Shown here: piece after piece, positions 11,901-23,590 of the stretch
Layout: each line of letters starts with the position of its first letter
Position numbering within the stretch: the first letter of the stretch is position 1
NCBI GenBank assembly: GCA_001600635.1
Contig: BCKL01000012.1
Location: 558,001 to 622,000 of the forward strand
Reading direction: 5' to 3'
DNA length: 64,000 bases
DNA from: Leucosporidium creatinivorum
Taxonomy: Eukaryota > Basidiomycota > Microbotryomycetes > Leucosporidiales > Leucosporidiaceae
The notes under the pieces: model-generated
The model's input: the letters and a program-made list of their open reading frames with translations, nothing else
What the model was told of the DNA's origin: nothing
Database searches by the model: none
Program-made: the position numbers and the translations under genes

Positions 11901-11998
11901 GCTCGCTGACATCTCCACCGTGGCTCGGCGCAGGTGTACTCCTTAACGACGACGGCGAGGAGTGCGGAAGGGCGACTTTCGAGTATATTGGGCAGTAG
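8950..11998 (+). CDS. Hsp70-superfamily ATPase (tandem copy 2)
   Basis: Fifteen exons: 8950-9404, 9463-9474, 9530-9639, 9724-9820, 9875-9951, 10013-10268, 10326-10556, 10614-10717, 10776-10901, 10964-11227, 11302-11400, 11462-11533, 11602-11676, 11732-11869, 11934-11998; 726 residues. It is a close paralogue of the gene just upstream over the whole ATPase region (VGIDFGTTFSG, DAGGGTVD, LILVGGFAAS) and to the C-terminus (GRATFEYIGQ). The N-terminal tail is shorter, begins MKRLFTKRSKT and has no Cys or Gly2, so the two copies may sit in different places in the cell. Intron positions mostly match but some differ: copy 2 has an extra pair around a 12-nt exon (9463-9474) and one at 9952-10012, and lacks introns found in copy 1 near 6160, 6581 and 8299. 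Tandem duplication followed by intron gain or loss is the simplest reading. Confidence 0.9.
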
Positions 11999-12213
11999 TG
12001 ACTTTGTTCAAGAGGGTGTAGCATCATTCAACGCTCGCAAGGCATCTTATTCGACGAGCTCTTGAGGTCCCGAGCAGCTGCGAGCAACAAAATGTCCATT
12101 GAGGGTAGCTATGCAAGATACAATTGCTAATAGATGTGGAAGGGGGATCATTAGGAGTGAGAAGATATATAAGTGTCGTGTTGAGTCGTCCAGTCCTCCG
12201 TCTCTATCGCTCC

Positions 12214-14411
12214 TCACTGCCCGACCGACCTCCTCCACCCTCCCACCGAGCTCTCAACCTCCCTAATCTCAATCCTCTCCTCCAACTCCGGATCCTCCAT
12301 CACCGCATCAACATCCAACGCCGTCGCCCAACTTCCATTCGTTCCCCTACTCCTCGTTCCTCCCGAAACGCTCGGCGATTCGTCCGCCTCGCTGGCGATA
12401 GTCGAGAGCTTGCGGACGAGTCGACCATCGCTCATGCGGACGTAGACGAGTGAGCCGCCAGTTGAGCCTGAGGAGCCGGTGCGAGAGTGAGGCGGAGGAG
12501 GAGGAGGCGGGGGTGGAAGTGGCTTGCCCCCCTCGTCCTCGTCGTAGTCGTGGTGGTCGAGATATCGCTGATGAAGCTGCTCGTGTTGGCGTAGATGATG
12601 CTCGTCGTAGAAAGGGTTGTCGAGGTGAGGATCGAGCGGTTCGGGGCTCGGTGAGCGGAGGGCCGAGTCAATGGTGGCTACGCTCTGAGGGCGAAGGAGA
12701 GGTGAGGTGGGGTGGGAGTTGCTGCGAGAGCGATTGAGACGAGTGACGCCGTCGAAGAGGCCTGTGTATCGTTGAGTATCGGCACTTGTGGGGCGGGAAC
12801 CGATGGAGGAGGCTGAGGAGGGGAGGGAGCCTCGGCGCGTGTTGTCGACGGTGCGAATGCTGGGGTTGTCCATGTCGAGAGGAGCGTACACCCTCATCGA
12901 AGCGGGGTCAATCACACCGCTGAGCCGTTGGCCGGGCAGCCCCTCGCTCCCTCTTCCCTCGCGCAGGAGCATCGCCTGCTTCTCCCCCTTCTCGACATCC
13001 CGATCTCGCTGCTCCTGCGCAGCATCGTACGAGTCGACGCCCAAGAGCCATCCCACCGCTCCCATGACCTTCGCACCAAGCCATGTCCCCGCTCCTCCAC
13101 CACCTTCTGCTCGTCCCTCGGAGGGGACGTAAGAGTTGGACTCCGAGACGAAGGCGTAATGGGCCGAGCGGTCGGGCATGTGAGGGAGGTGATTGGGATC
13201 GGCGTGTGGAGTGTGGTAGTGTGAGTGGGCGGAGAGAGGGACGATGCCGGCGGTGTGGCGAGCGAGAATGGCGCGAGCTTCAGAGGAAGGGGCGAGGGAA
13301 GGGTCGACGATGGAGGTGACGCGTAGGCAGCGGTAGAAGGCGCGGAGCGAGCTGAGCCAGCAGAACTGTAGAAAAGCAAGAGTCAGAGACTCGCCGAACC
13401 GCAACGAGCGAGCAACTCACGCCGACAATGAGCGTCACAATCGACCGAAGAGCTGCCGCCACGATCCATCCCTTCCATCCATTCTCTCCTGCGCATAGAT
13501 CGCCACTCTTGCCCATAGTCCAGGCAGCGTCAACGCTCCAGCTACATCTCGTTCCGAGCTCCTCTCGCCAGATGATGACGAGAACGATGTTGGCGACGGC
13601 CAGGACCAGGTGGAGGGCCGCGATGAGGACGGCGATGGCGAGGGTGGGAAGGGAGAGTCGGTTCGGTCGACGACTCTGTGCAAAAAAGAGGTCAGCTACG
13701 GAGCCTCGAACCAAGCTTGCTCGACTTACTCGAAGCCAGGGGATCACGGCGACGATGGCGAGCAGCGCGACGAGTCCAGCGCCAAGCTCGGCCCAGCGGA
13801 GAATACCCCGACCTTGCGCGCCCGAGGTGATGAGAGACCATACGACCTCAATGACGAACCAGCCGGTCGCAGCGAGGACGAGGAGGGTCATAAAGCCGGC
13901 CCACAGAGCGAGTCGTCTTCGGCGATGCTGAGCGGCGGAAAGGTGGACTCGGTGCATCTCGTGGATGAGGAGGGGGGCGTCGGGTCCTGTATGCGAGGCA
14001 AGCTTCGTTAGCTGGTTCATTAGACCCTGCGCTGTTCGGAACCGACGCACCTGCGATAGCAACTCCTCCGCTTGGCAGCGCCATCAAGCTCCCTCGCCGA
14101 GCAGCATGATCCAGCGCATCTACATCTGCCGCATCGCACACATCTATGCTCAAGCGAGGATCTCGGCTCAGAAGTCCTGCGTATCCTCCTGCGCCCCATT
14201 CCGACATGGCGTCCTCCTCGACGAAGAGGCTCTCCCTCGGCCCTAGTTGCGAGGTGGCTACAGAAGCTGGGCGAGCAGTTGATGTATGCCTCGTTTCGTC
14301 GAATACAGAGGCTGCTGAAGGAGGCGGCGAAGGACTGGGCGTCGAGCGAAGGGAGAGACGAGGAGCAAGGGGAGTGAGCGTTGGCTCGGACGGGTTGCTG
14401 AAGCTGAACAT
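12214..14411 (-). CDS. Four-span membrane protein with long cytosolic tail, unknown function
   Basis: Four exons: 14411-14051, 13986-13730, 13675-13421, 13365-12214; 674 residues. Residues 1-~150 are Ser/Pro-rich and probably cytosolic. Exon 2 encodes two hydrophobic spans (starting LALWAGFMTLLVLAATGWFV and LGAGLVALLAIVAVIPWL) and exon 3 two more (LAIAVLIAALHLVLAVANIV and WIVAAALRSIVTLIVG, running on into FCWLSSLRAF). The loop between spans 3 and 4 holds two Cys (GTRCSWSVD and GDLCAGENG), possibly a lumenal disulfide. The last ~370 residues are hydrophilic, with a His-rich patch, phospho-prone Ser/Arg segments, a run of 10 Pro and a final acidic region. It looks like a fungal tetraspan-like protein, but I cannot name the family. 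Confidence 0.85.
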
Positions 14412-14904
14412 GGCGGTCGTGGAAGTGTGGCTATAAGTGTAGGTCGTTAAGCGTAAGATTCGTCAAGCCGTTCAGATCGTCGAGGGGTCGTAAAAGGTCG
14501 TTAGTCGTCACAGCTTCTCGTCGAACGGCACCTGCGCTGAGCTCCTTCGGCGTGTCGGAGGGCCGAAGAGGGCTGTATGAGGGTGGTGACGAGAGCTGGA
14601 GAGGAGATGGACGCTGCTCGCCTGCACCCGAGGGAGGCGAGGAAAGGGGAGGAGACAGAGGAGCGAACGTTCAGGCGAGGAGCGTTTCGAGGTATGAGCT
14701 TGAACTTGGTCATTTTCGAGATCACAGCAGGGAGCTTGATTTTTGAGCTGAAGGATGATTTGATGAGCTCCTGGACAGCGCTCCCGAGCGGAACTCTCGC
14801 TGACCTCCTCTAGCTCATCGCCGAAGCGCTCCGCCGGCTCCAGCTTGCCACAGAACGAAGAGCGAGACGTGGATAGCGCTTTATCTGCATGTCATCAGCT
14901 CTCG
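14412..14904. other. Intergenic region
   Basis: The gap lies between the start of the minus-strand four-span gene and the end of the next minus-strand gene. Short frames cross it on both strands but none has an ATG with sensible composition. I see no feature beyond the presumed promoter of the gene starting at 14411. Confidence 0.4.
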
Positions 14905-16167
14905 CTACGTCGCCTTCAGCCCAGCAAGCTGCATCAACAACCTCACTGGCCATCGCCGAAGAACTTGGTCAGCTTCGGCTTTCCCTCGCTCCGAGGCAGA
15001 GACTCACTGTTCTCCTCCCTCAGCTCTTCAATCGTCTTATTTGACTCTTTGACCGTCTCGTGTAGACGCTCGATGGCGTAGGACGAGTGATGCGAGATGC
15101 AGCTGCCGGCGAGCGAGGGGATGGGAGAAGAAGGGCGGGAGGGGTGAGGAGTGGTGGATTCGGACGAGCCTGCTATAGTGAGTGAGGTCAGCCGTCTTAT
15201 TAGTCGGAAACGAGCTGCAACTCGATTCTCCGCTGTCATCGTCGCCTCCTACTTCGTGCTCAACGCGCGAGTCCCTGTTGAGCTCGGCTTTCTCCTCGTC
15301 CTGCCGCTTCTCTTTCTCTGCAAGTTGGCGCTGGATGGACTTTGAGCCGAGGATTTGAAAATCAGGGTCGCTGAGCAAATCTAGCTGGAGCCGAGCCGAA
15401 GCGGAGGAAGGCGAGGGGATCGCCGAGCTTTGGTACTGAATCGAGGGTCCGAAGTTGGAGGAGCGCCGTTCGGATCTTAGATCCCCGCGCGAGCTGCAGG
15501 GATGGCTCGAGTCCAGCCACTGGCGTTCAGCGAACCGGATGAACCTAGCACGCACCTCTGTAGCTGGCTCCCGGCAGCTTCGGCGCTCTCGCTCGACGCC
15601 TCTCCACTATCGCCTCCTCCCTCGCCGCGCTTCAGCTCGTTCAGCCCACTCCCCACACACGCAGGCCCTTCCCCAACACTTCCCAAGCTGATGTCCTGTC
15701 CCGCCAACTCACTCTGCGCCTCCTTAAGCAGCCTCGCCGAGTCCTCTACCAGCTTGACGGCCGCTCCGATCTTAGTGAGTCCGATATAGCAGTTTGTCCG
15801 ATAGTCGGCGGGGCTAATCTGGAGCTGGAAGATCTATTGAGCAGGCTGACAGTGTCAGCGAGCCGTCTCGAGCTCCAGCTTCTCTCGCCGCTCTCAGCTC
15901 TCGCCTGACGACCGCTTGAGCAGCTGAGCTCACCTTCTTCCTCTCCTGCTCCAAGTCACGTTGCAGCTCAGCTACCGCGCTCTCCTCGTGCTCTATCGCT
16001 CGCTCAGCGCTCCCTCCGCCCGCCAGCTTGAGCTGCTCCAGCTGCCTCTCGAGTCTCGAAAGCGATTGCTTGATGTCCTGCAGATCGTGGGACTCGGCTC
16101 GGTCGACTGGTCGTTCGGTTGATATTAGAGTCTGCTTCGTACGGTGGTGTTGAGACTGAGACGCCAT
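14905..16167 (-). CDS. Coiled-coil protein, family K member 1
   Basis: Five exons: 16167-15934, 15833-15556, 15493-15222, 15169-15008, 14945-14905; 328 residues. Residues ~25-78 form a predicted coiled coil rich in Leu/Glu/Gln (LSRLERQLEQLKL) ending QERKK exactly at the first intron. The middle is mixed, with a Ser/Glu segment and a charged stretch (RQLAEKEKRQDEEKAEL). The C-terminal ~50 residues read HETVKESNKTIEELREEN followed, after an intron, by MRLLMQLAGLKAT and stop. The same layout, with K-K at intron 1, SNKTxxxLREEN near the end, and a 13-15-residue last exon, is shared with the genes at 21905-23340 and 63803-64000. The 15169 boundary could instead be 15172. No known domain is recognised; a structural or scaffolding role is only a guess. 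Confidence 0.8.
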
Positions 16168-16760
16168 GTTGAAACGAGGGCGAGAACGAGCCGAGACGAG
16201 TGAGTGGGAAGGAAGAGAGAGGCGAAACGCTTGGAGAGCGAGGTCAAGGGGGCTCAGGTCGAGCGCTCAAGGTCAGCGACGGGTAGTCGCGAGATTGATC
16301 TCTGTATTATGAGTGTTGACCAGTCAGAAGGCGAGCGCGCGCCTGTAGCAAGTGCAACAGCGAGCTCGAGCTCGGCGCTGGCGAGACTCGCCTTCGTGGA
16401 CCGGAGGGCTCACAAGCTGGCTCAGCCGCTTTCCAAGGTAAATCAAGCTACATTTAACTCGCCCCTTTCACCGATCTGAGGCGAGCAACAGCTCTCATTC
16501 GGCGTCTGAAGCTCTCCCCTTCGCCATCACCGAACTGGCTGCTCGGCGCTCGTTCTTTTCCTGTTTCTCGGCGTTTTTGACTTCGTGAGCGACTTTGCTG
16601 CACTTCAGTAGATCGCTAATAAAACGCTGCAAGCTGGTGTGTCTTCAGTACACTACACTTCATCGTTGTGCACGGTGATTGTTGACATTTGGGCGCCCTC
16701 GCTCGTTCCTCCCTTTCTCTTCTTCCAAGACTCTCTTGCTTCGACTCTGCCACGATTCGG
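16168..16760. promoter_or_regulatory. Divergent promoter region
   Basis: This 593-base gap separates two head-to-head genes (starts at 16167 minus and 16761 plus). It contains an AT-richer stretch near 16605-16640 and pyrimidine-rich leaders on both sides. No specific factor site could be assigned. Confidence 0.4.
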
Positions 16761-19700
16761 ATGTCAGCATGGTCCGGCACAGCTGTAGCACATCACTCGG
16801 ATCGGACGCTCTCCCACCGTCGCTCTTCGGCAGCTGCCAATCCCGAGCTTGAAGCTGAGCGAGGGCCCCTTGTCGTCGCTCAGTCGCTCATCGCCTCCTT
16901 GTCCGGTGGGAAGGGTGTCATTCCCGCCATTTCTCTCGCTTCTACCACGCTACAGCAGCAGCAACACCGTCGACATCCTTCCTCCGCGTCAACTCACTCG
17001 CAACTCGTCCGCTCGGTTGCCCAGGAGAACCGAAGACCTCCCTCGCCGACGGGCTCGACGCGGACGACGAGCAGTCAGCAGAGCGATTACTCGAGCTTGT
17101 TCAACTCGGGCATGAGCCAGCTAAGGGAGTTGGCAAGGGAGGAGCAACGGACTAGAATGCAGCAGGAGCGGGAAGCCTCGTTGAGGGAGCGATGGGAGAG
17201 GGAGCGAGAGGCGTCGATGAGGGGCGGTGCGCTCGAGCAGCGGAGAAGGAGTTCTGCAGGGGGGAGGACGAGGAAGAGCTCGCTTGGGCTGGGATCGCTG
17301 CTGAGGAGTGCTGAAGGAGCTGCTTGGCTAGCCGCTCAGCCACCAACGCCGAGAAGCTCGGCTTCGACGAGCGGCAGCTCGACGCACCTTCCATCACCTC
17401 CGTCCTCGCCTCCTCCGCCGAGTATCTCCACCTCAACATCCTCACGCAGCTCTCGGAGGATGTACCCGCCTTCGCCCTCTCCCTCGGCGCTCAGCATCAC
17501 CCCTCGGCCTTCACCTCTGCCCTCCCCTTCGCACCACCTCTTCCCTCACCCTTCTCCCGTGCCCGCCTCGCCTACTTCCTCCTTCGCCTCCTCTTCTCAC
17601 CCCCGCCTTACCTCGAAATCTTCTGCCCTCTCCCTCAAGAGTGACGAGCAGACCTCTGGTGGGCTGCGAGGCAAAGCCGCTCGCATTCTCGGCGAGGATA
17701 TTGTGCCCAGTGGGAAGGCGGCCAAGATCTTAGGGGTGCAGAAGGAGGTCGGTGGGGTGGGAAGAAAAGTCAAGAAGGAGATGACAAGGGAGCGACAAGA
17801 GCTGGTCGATAGCCTGAGGTATGTCGGCACTGAGTTGAGCTGGAGCCGAGCTGACCTTCCTTCCATCTTGCAGAGGCTCCCCTCAGCTTACGAGCACGCC
17901 TCTCCCATACGGAGCGCCTCACTCTCCGTCCAACTACCCATCTTCCTCTCACTCTACTACTCCCATTCCCGTCTCTCACTTCCGCGCCCCGCCTCCTCCA
18001 CCGCTTTGGCTCCCTCTTCCTCCGCCATCCGGCTCCCTCACCACCGCAGTCAGTCCCTCACCTTCCACCGCAACACTGGCGAGCGCCAGCACTAGCTCAG
18101 CCAGCGCTCGAAGTCACAACGAAGCACTCGGCGAGTTGGGAGGGCGCCGAGCGCCGCCTCCGCCGCTACCGACACGACCAGGCTGGAAGACGCCGCCTGA
18201 GGACGAGATATCGAGATGGGACGACTCGCCATCGTTTCCTCCTGCTCCCGAACCGAAGCCTCATCAAACCAGGCTCAACGCCGCCCTCGCCTCCCTTGCC
18301 GCCGTCGGCGCTGCTCGCACTCCTCAGCACAGCACCTTCCAGCGTTCGGCGCCTCTCCCAGATACGACATTGAAATCTCTCTCGCCTACTTCCACGCCTT
18401 CTCCCTCCTCCTTGGACGCCCACGGCCGACCACAGCTCTACGACCGCTCCTCCGAATCATCCGACGTCGACCCCGCTCTCTCCCTTTCCCTCGAGCGACA
18501 AATACAACACACAACCCTCAGCAAGGGCCTTCATCTTTCCCTGCTCTCCACATCATCGTACGGCCTCCCCTCGGATGTTAAGTTCTACGCCTCGCCGTCG
18601 GACTCGCAGGAGGAAGGCAGTCCGGTCATGGGCAAGCTGCCGAGCTTGGCGAGCAGTGGGCGAGAGAAAGGGAGCGGAGGGAGTACGCCGGTCGAAGATA
18701 CGACCGAAGAGGGGACGGAGAGGAAAGTGGGCCTACGAGCCCGAGTACGCCTTCGACCTACTTCTCCTCCTCGCCGATTTTCGCCAAACCGCCTCCTCCC
18801 ATTCCATTGCCACGCCCGCACCACCAACCTACCTCGGCACCTCCTCTACCATCATCTTCACAAACGTCACCTTTCACCTCCCGCCCTCCTTCCCAGCGCA
18901 GGCCCTCTATCCCCATCCCTCCGCTCCCACCGAAATCCGCCGCTCGCCCATCCTCCGCCGTCCTCGCTCAATCCAACACTCTCGTCTCGGTCGCTTCGAG
19001 CCGTACGCGAGGTGTTCAGCGCGGGAACGCTCTGGAGGCGCTCGAAGGGAGGAGAGACGAGCTGCCAAGGTGCGCATCGGTCGGCGGGGGGAGGGGAGTG
19101 GAGCGGAAAAGAGGAGCTGGGAAGGGAGAGCAGAGTGCTGAGAAGGGTAGAGCGCCGATGCCGAGCGATGCGGGTCAGAAAGGAGGTGCTGGACGAGGGA
19201 GAGGAATGGCTGTTGCCGGTTTAGCGCCGAAGGTCCGGAACGGAGGAGCGTCGAACAGGGACAGTCGCTGGTTCTTGGACTGGAGCGACGATTCGGGGGA
19301 TGAGGCAGCACCCTCAGCACTTCAAGTACCATCTCGACCTGGCCTCACCTCGCAATGGTCGTCCTCCACGGGCTCAACGTCGCCTCCGGTCGACGCGCAT
19401 GCCCCCATCGGAACAGGATTCACTTCGGGATGCCTCGCCCACCCTTCGAGGGAGTCGATTATGACCATCTCCTCGCCTTTGGAACCCTTCTTCGCTCGTG
19501 GAGGACCAGGGAGAGCGCCGCCGCTGCCGTTACCATCACTGGCCGAGGTCGAGGGCGGGGAGCGAGAGGAAGCGCATCCGTTCGCCGCCCTCTCGACTAC
19601 TCCGGCTTCAACGCCTACAGCAATCGCAAAACACTCGAATCCGTCTTACATCCCGCCGCCAGCAACGCGCTCGACCTTTGCTCACCTTCCAACTCTCGCT

Positions 19701-20174
19701 CGGTCGACTCCTCCACCAGCGCCGCTGGCTCAGCGGTCGCTGAAGGCCCATCCTCCAGCCACGGAGTCACACGAACAGCATCTGCAAGCTGCTCGATTCC
19801 CTTCCGACCAGTCACGACCCTCGATCCGCCTCTCCAAGCAGCCGTCTCGGCCTCCTGCACCTCTCACCTCGGCCCATCTTCCCCCTCCNCCTTCCTCTCA
19901 GCGACAGCCTCATCCTTCCTACTCATTCCCGGACGCTCCACCAGTCCCAGCGTCTATCAAGCCGACCACCTCTGCCTCGCGCTACGACCCTCGACAGCCC
20001 CCTCCTCCTCAGCAGCGCCGACAAGTCGACCGAAATTCGACGTACTCGCTCGACTCGGCCGTCTCGTGGTTGGACTCGGATGAGGAGTCGGATGATGAGA
20101 ATGCAAGGGATCGGAGAGGACGAGAGAGGGAGGAAGAGGACCTGACTAGGGAGTTTCCGGCGCCGCCGAGATGA
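16761..20174 (+). CDS. Large Ser/Pro-rich hypothetical protein with one apparent frameshift
   Basis: Exon 1 is 16761-17818 and exon 2 starts at 17874 and runs to the TGA at 20172-20174; about 1,120 residues. The ATG at 16761 (MSAWSGTAVAHH) was preferred because frames extending further upstream start with TTG. Residues ~120-185 contain an Arg/Glu coiled-coil-like stretch (LREERTRMQQ-type, ASLRERWEREREAS); the rest is Ser/Pro-rich with class II SH3-type PPPLPTRPG, and the end is acidic (WLDSDEESDDENARD). Near 18712-18728 the coding frame moves by one: before it reads GGSTPVEDTTEEGTE, after it SGPTSPSTPSTYFSS. No intron of normal length fits. The assembly also has an undetermined base at 19889, so a sequence error is likely. 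Possible cytoskeletal or polarity scaffold (weak inference). Confidence 0.65.
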
Positions 20175-20716
20175 TTAGGGCCGAGGGGAGCTGGAGCTTA
20201 GGGTGGAGAGGGTGTTGCTATTGGTGCAGGCTTGCAAGTAAGAAGAATACAAGATGTTCTCTATATCCACTTACAACAGTCTGCGCCCGATATTGACTCT
20301 CTGAGACGGCTCGGCGAGTGCAGCCTTCGCCGAGCGAGCGCTGGGATCTGCGAGATCCGCTCGAAGAAAGCACGCAGCGCACAGAAGCGTATCGATGCTG
20401 CTCGACGACACGCCGACTGAGATGTACCGCTCGCAAAATGCCCCTGACGTCCAGGACAAGCTCGAGAATCGGCTCGCTGCTCTTGCACTCCGCCTTCTCG
20501 CTGCTCTCGACTCTTAGTCTCGTCGTGGAAGCTTTGTAAAAGTCTGAAGCTACAGTAGCTGCTCTCGTACACCAGCTTGACGAGCCTCTCTCAAGTGAGT
20601 CCTTTGCTCGACGCGCCGCCAATTCCTCCCGCTGATTTCGCCTTCAGCAGGCGTCCTGAGGACCTGCAACCTCACCACCACTTCCACCCTCTCGAAACAC
20701 GCCATTTACCACCGCT
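20175..20716. other. Intergenic region
   Basis: The gap lies between two plus-strand genes. It should contain the terminator of the upstream gene and the promoter of the F-box-like gene. A 134-codon minus-strand frame crosses it but has poor composition and lies antisense to what are probably the UTRs. Nothing else is visible. Confidence 0.4.
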
Positions 20717-21780
20717 ATGGACCCCCTTCCCGCCGAAATCGTTCATCTCATCGTCGAACGCGCTCAAGAGTGCCCTCTCTTCTCAACGCCAGAGGACTGG
20801 TCCGCTCGCTCTACGACACTACGCTCCCTGGCTCTCGTAGCTCAGAGATGGACAGCAACAGCTCAGCACTGGCTCAACGCCGACGTCTGGCTCGGCTCGG
20901 ATGATCACGCCCGCCGATTCCTCGACAGCCCGCCAATGCGCCTCAGCATCGTTCGCTCGCTGAGGACGGAGTTGGTAGAGCAGACGCAGCTGCACCAACT
21001 CCTGGACGGCGCTACGGCGCTCACCAGCTTGCACGTTCGGCATAACATCGACCAGGTCTTTCATTTCGAGCAAACGCTCAGACGAGCTTCACTGTCGAGT
21101 GCGTTCTCCTGAGGTACATCCCAATCGTGTCAGTTGCTGATCCGACTTGCCCTCCAGAGCTCGCCGCCCTCGTCCTCGAAGCCAAGGTCCAGTTCGACGG
21201 CTCGGCGCTGCCGTTCGCTCTCCGCGTTCTCGACCTGGGCACCTCTTTCATCATCATTCCCACAACAGTCACCCACCTCAAACTCGCTAGCGACTCGCTG
21301 CATGTCCTCTCTCTCCCTCTCGCAGTCCCAGAGTCATCGTCCTCCGCTCGCAAGGTCCTCATTCGGTTCACCCTCCTCGGCTCCGCATTCGACCTCCGAG
21401 TTCTAAGAGGATTGGACACGGGGGACATCAACATCAAAGAAGTGCAGTCTGCCCTCAAGAGCTGTCTGCAACTCGCTTCTCTCGAGCTCACCACCCGTTC
21501 AAGCGGCAGCGACGCCATCAAAACGATCGCTACCACCCTCTCCTACCTCCCGCACGACCTTCCATCCCTCTTTCTCTCCTTCGAGGACGGTCGGATCCCA
21601 TTCGTCGACCTCAATAACTTGGTGCACCACATCGCTCGCAAGCGGGTCAAGACCCTTGCGATCGCCGGCAACGAGGGCCACCCCGAGACTTCAAGGGAGA
21701 CGGGCTGGGTGGGCTATGACCCAGAGCAGAGCTTCCGCAATCAGCTGCCCGAGGTGGAGATGGATATCAGCCATTATTGA
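20717..21780 (+). CDS. F-box-like protein
   Basis: Two exons: 20717-21098 and 21158-21780; 334 residues. The N-terminus has the F-box pattern: MDPLPAEIVHLIVERAQE, then LRSLALVAQRWTATAQHWL, about 45 residues in all, which would bind Skp1 in an SCF ubiquitin ligase. The remainder has alternating Leu-rich segments (LSIVRSLRTELV, FALRVLDLGTSFIIIP, LASLELTTRSSG, PHDLPSLFLSFED) resembling the loose leucine repeats found in many basidiomycete F-box proteins. F-box genes are abundant and divergent in these fungi, so the substrate cannot be guessed. The branch site GCTGAT and acceptor CTCCAG at 21137-21157 support the single intron. Confidence 0.7.
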
Positions 21781-21904
21781 GGAAGACTTCGTGAGTTTGC
21801 ATTTGCTGCTTGGGACTCGCCCGCTTCTCGTCTGCTCGGCTGACCTCTCGCTCCCCGCTTCTGCAGACTCAAGCTCACCAGGTCGGTTGGTCCTACTGCT
21901 ACTA

Positions 21905-23340
21905 CTAAGCTACATCCCTCGATTTTGTGCCCAGCCTGTGTAGAAGCTCAGCTGTGGAAAAACTGGTCGTCAGCCTCGAGCCTCGATCGCCGAGCCGAGC
22001 CGCGCGAGCATCGGATTCGGAGAGACGGGAAACTCACACTGCTCGTCTCGCAGCTCCTTGATGACCCTGGTGAGATCTTGTGAGCTCTTGTGGAGTCGAG
22101 AGACGAGGCTTCCGGGCTGGGATTTGGCCGAGAACCGAGCAGCCCGAGGCAAAGCAGGAGGGGTAGGAAGGTCTGCAGAGAGAGAGCGCGGAGTCAGACA
22201 CGGCATGTGCGAAGCGACGCGAAACCTCTGGCGTCCACCTTGCTGCGCTCTAGCTCGAAGACGACGTTCGGCGGCAGCTGCTCGGCGCTTCTCGCTGCTG
22301 AGTCGTGCTTGAGCGCTTGCAAGGTCTTTGAGGAGCTCCAAGCGACGAGCGTCAGCTACATCAGGGCGTTGAGTATCACTTGGGTTACTGCCGCTGTACT
22401 GAAGTGAGCCAGGAAGAGGTAGTGGGTCTGCGGTGCCGGCGGAGGCTGCTTGAGTCACGCCGAGGCTGAGCGCCGAGGTCGGCAAAGTGTCGCTTGGAGG
22501 AAGTCTACGGAGCTCGGAAGAGGATGAGTGGGGAGCGATGTCGCTGAGAAGCACCACTCGGAGCCGATTCATGGACGCACAGGCCAGATAGTTCTTCCAG
22601 CAGCGACGGGGAGAACGAAAGGTTCGGTACGCCAGCTTCATTTGACTGCCAGGCGAAGGAGAGCTTGCCCAAAAGTTCCTCGAGTGAGTCTTGGAACGCT
22701 TGAGGAGAGACAGAGTCCTCCTTCGAGGTGATCTGTAGCATTGGAGGTAGGTCAGCTTCTTCGGCGATCGTCTGAAATGCGAGAAGGAAATCGACTGACC
22801 TTCTTGGCGTGTTCTGAGACTCCGAGAGAGACCAACGCTTGCTTCTGCTGTCCAACAAGGGCTCGAAGGACTTCCCTACGCTGCTCGGTGGTCGAAGCGA
22901 CGGCGCTGAGCGAGGTGCGAGTCCTATTGAGGCTGTTGTGCAGGCGAGCAGGCGCTTCTTGGAAGTCGTCGAGACGAGCTAGTACTTGAGCCATCTGATC
23001 CTGCTTGCTCTGTAGGTCGAGTTGTAGGCGAGCAGCCTGTTGCCGGCCAGTCAGCTCCGTCTCCTCCGGCCAACTCGCTCTCGTCTCGACTCACTTTCTT
23101 CCGCTCTTCGGCTAAGTCCAGCACCAGCTTCCTCATCTGCTCATTCTCCGGTGCAGGCTTGCTCTTCCCCTGCCCACCCGCGTTTCGAGCCTCTGCAATG
23201 CGCCCCTCGAGCTCGACGATGGCAGCTCGTCCTTCCTCGAGCTCCCGCTCCTCGCAACGCTGGGCCCGTCGCTCGCCCTTGGCTACCTCAGGTTTAGATC
23301 GCTTGTCCTTGATGCCGTACTTGCTCGGCCGGTTGGACAT
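21905..23340 (-). CDS. Coiled-coil protein, family K member 2
   Basis: Six exons: 23340-23095, 23036-22800, 22732-22581, 22543-22239, 22172-22038, 21951-21905; 373 residues. Residues ~18-82 form a charged coiled coil (RRAQRCEERELEEGRAAIVE) ending AEERKK at the phase-0 intron 1, as in member 1. Exon 2 is a second coiled coil (MAQVLARLDDFQEAPARLHN) also ending KK at a phase-0 intron. The C-terminal part reads SRLHKSSQDLTRVIKELRDE and, after an intron, ends in a short exon (LLHRLGTKSRDVA), in the same arrangement as in the genes at 14905-16167 and 63803-64000. Intron 3 (22544-22580) is only 37 nt. It sits 251 bases upstream of the family W gene at 23591-24700 on the same strand. Function unknown. 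Confidence 0.8.
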
Positions 23341-23590
23341 GAGACGAGGAACAACAGCGAAAGTTGGCGGAGAGAGAGAGTCGAGACGAGATCAAGCGCT
23401 CGATTGCTCAAGCCTCGGCGAAGTCGAGCAGCTGACTGCCCTTCAGCTCAGCTTTTGTAGTTCATAGCCTGAAGCGGTGTTGGAGTTTTCAGCCTTCGCC
23501 TCAGTCTCACGCCCTCGGACCGGCTCTCTCTCGGCCGACTCGGCGCTCGTTCGTCAACAAGAAACAACACTGCAATACAACAGCCCTACC

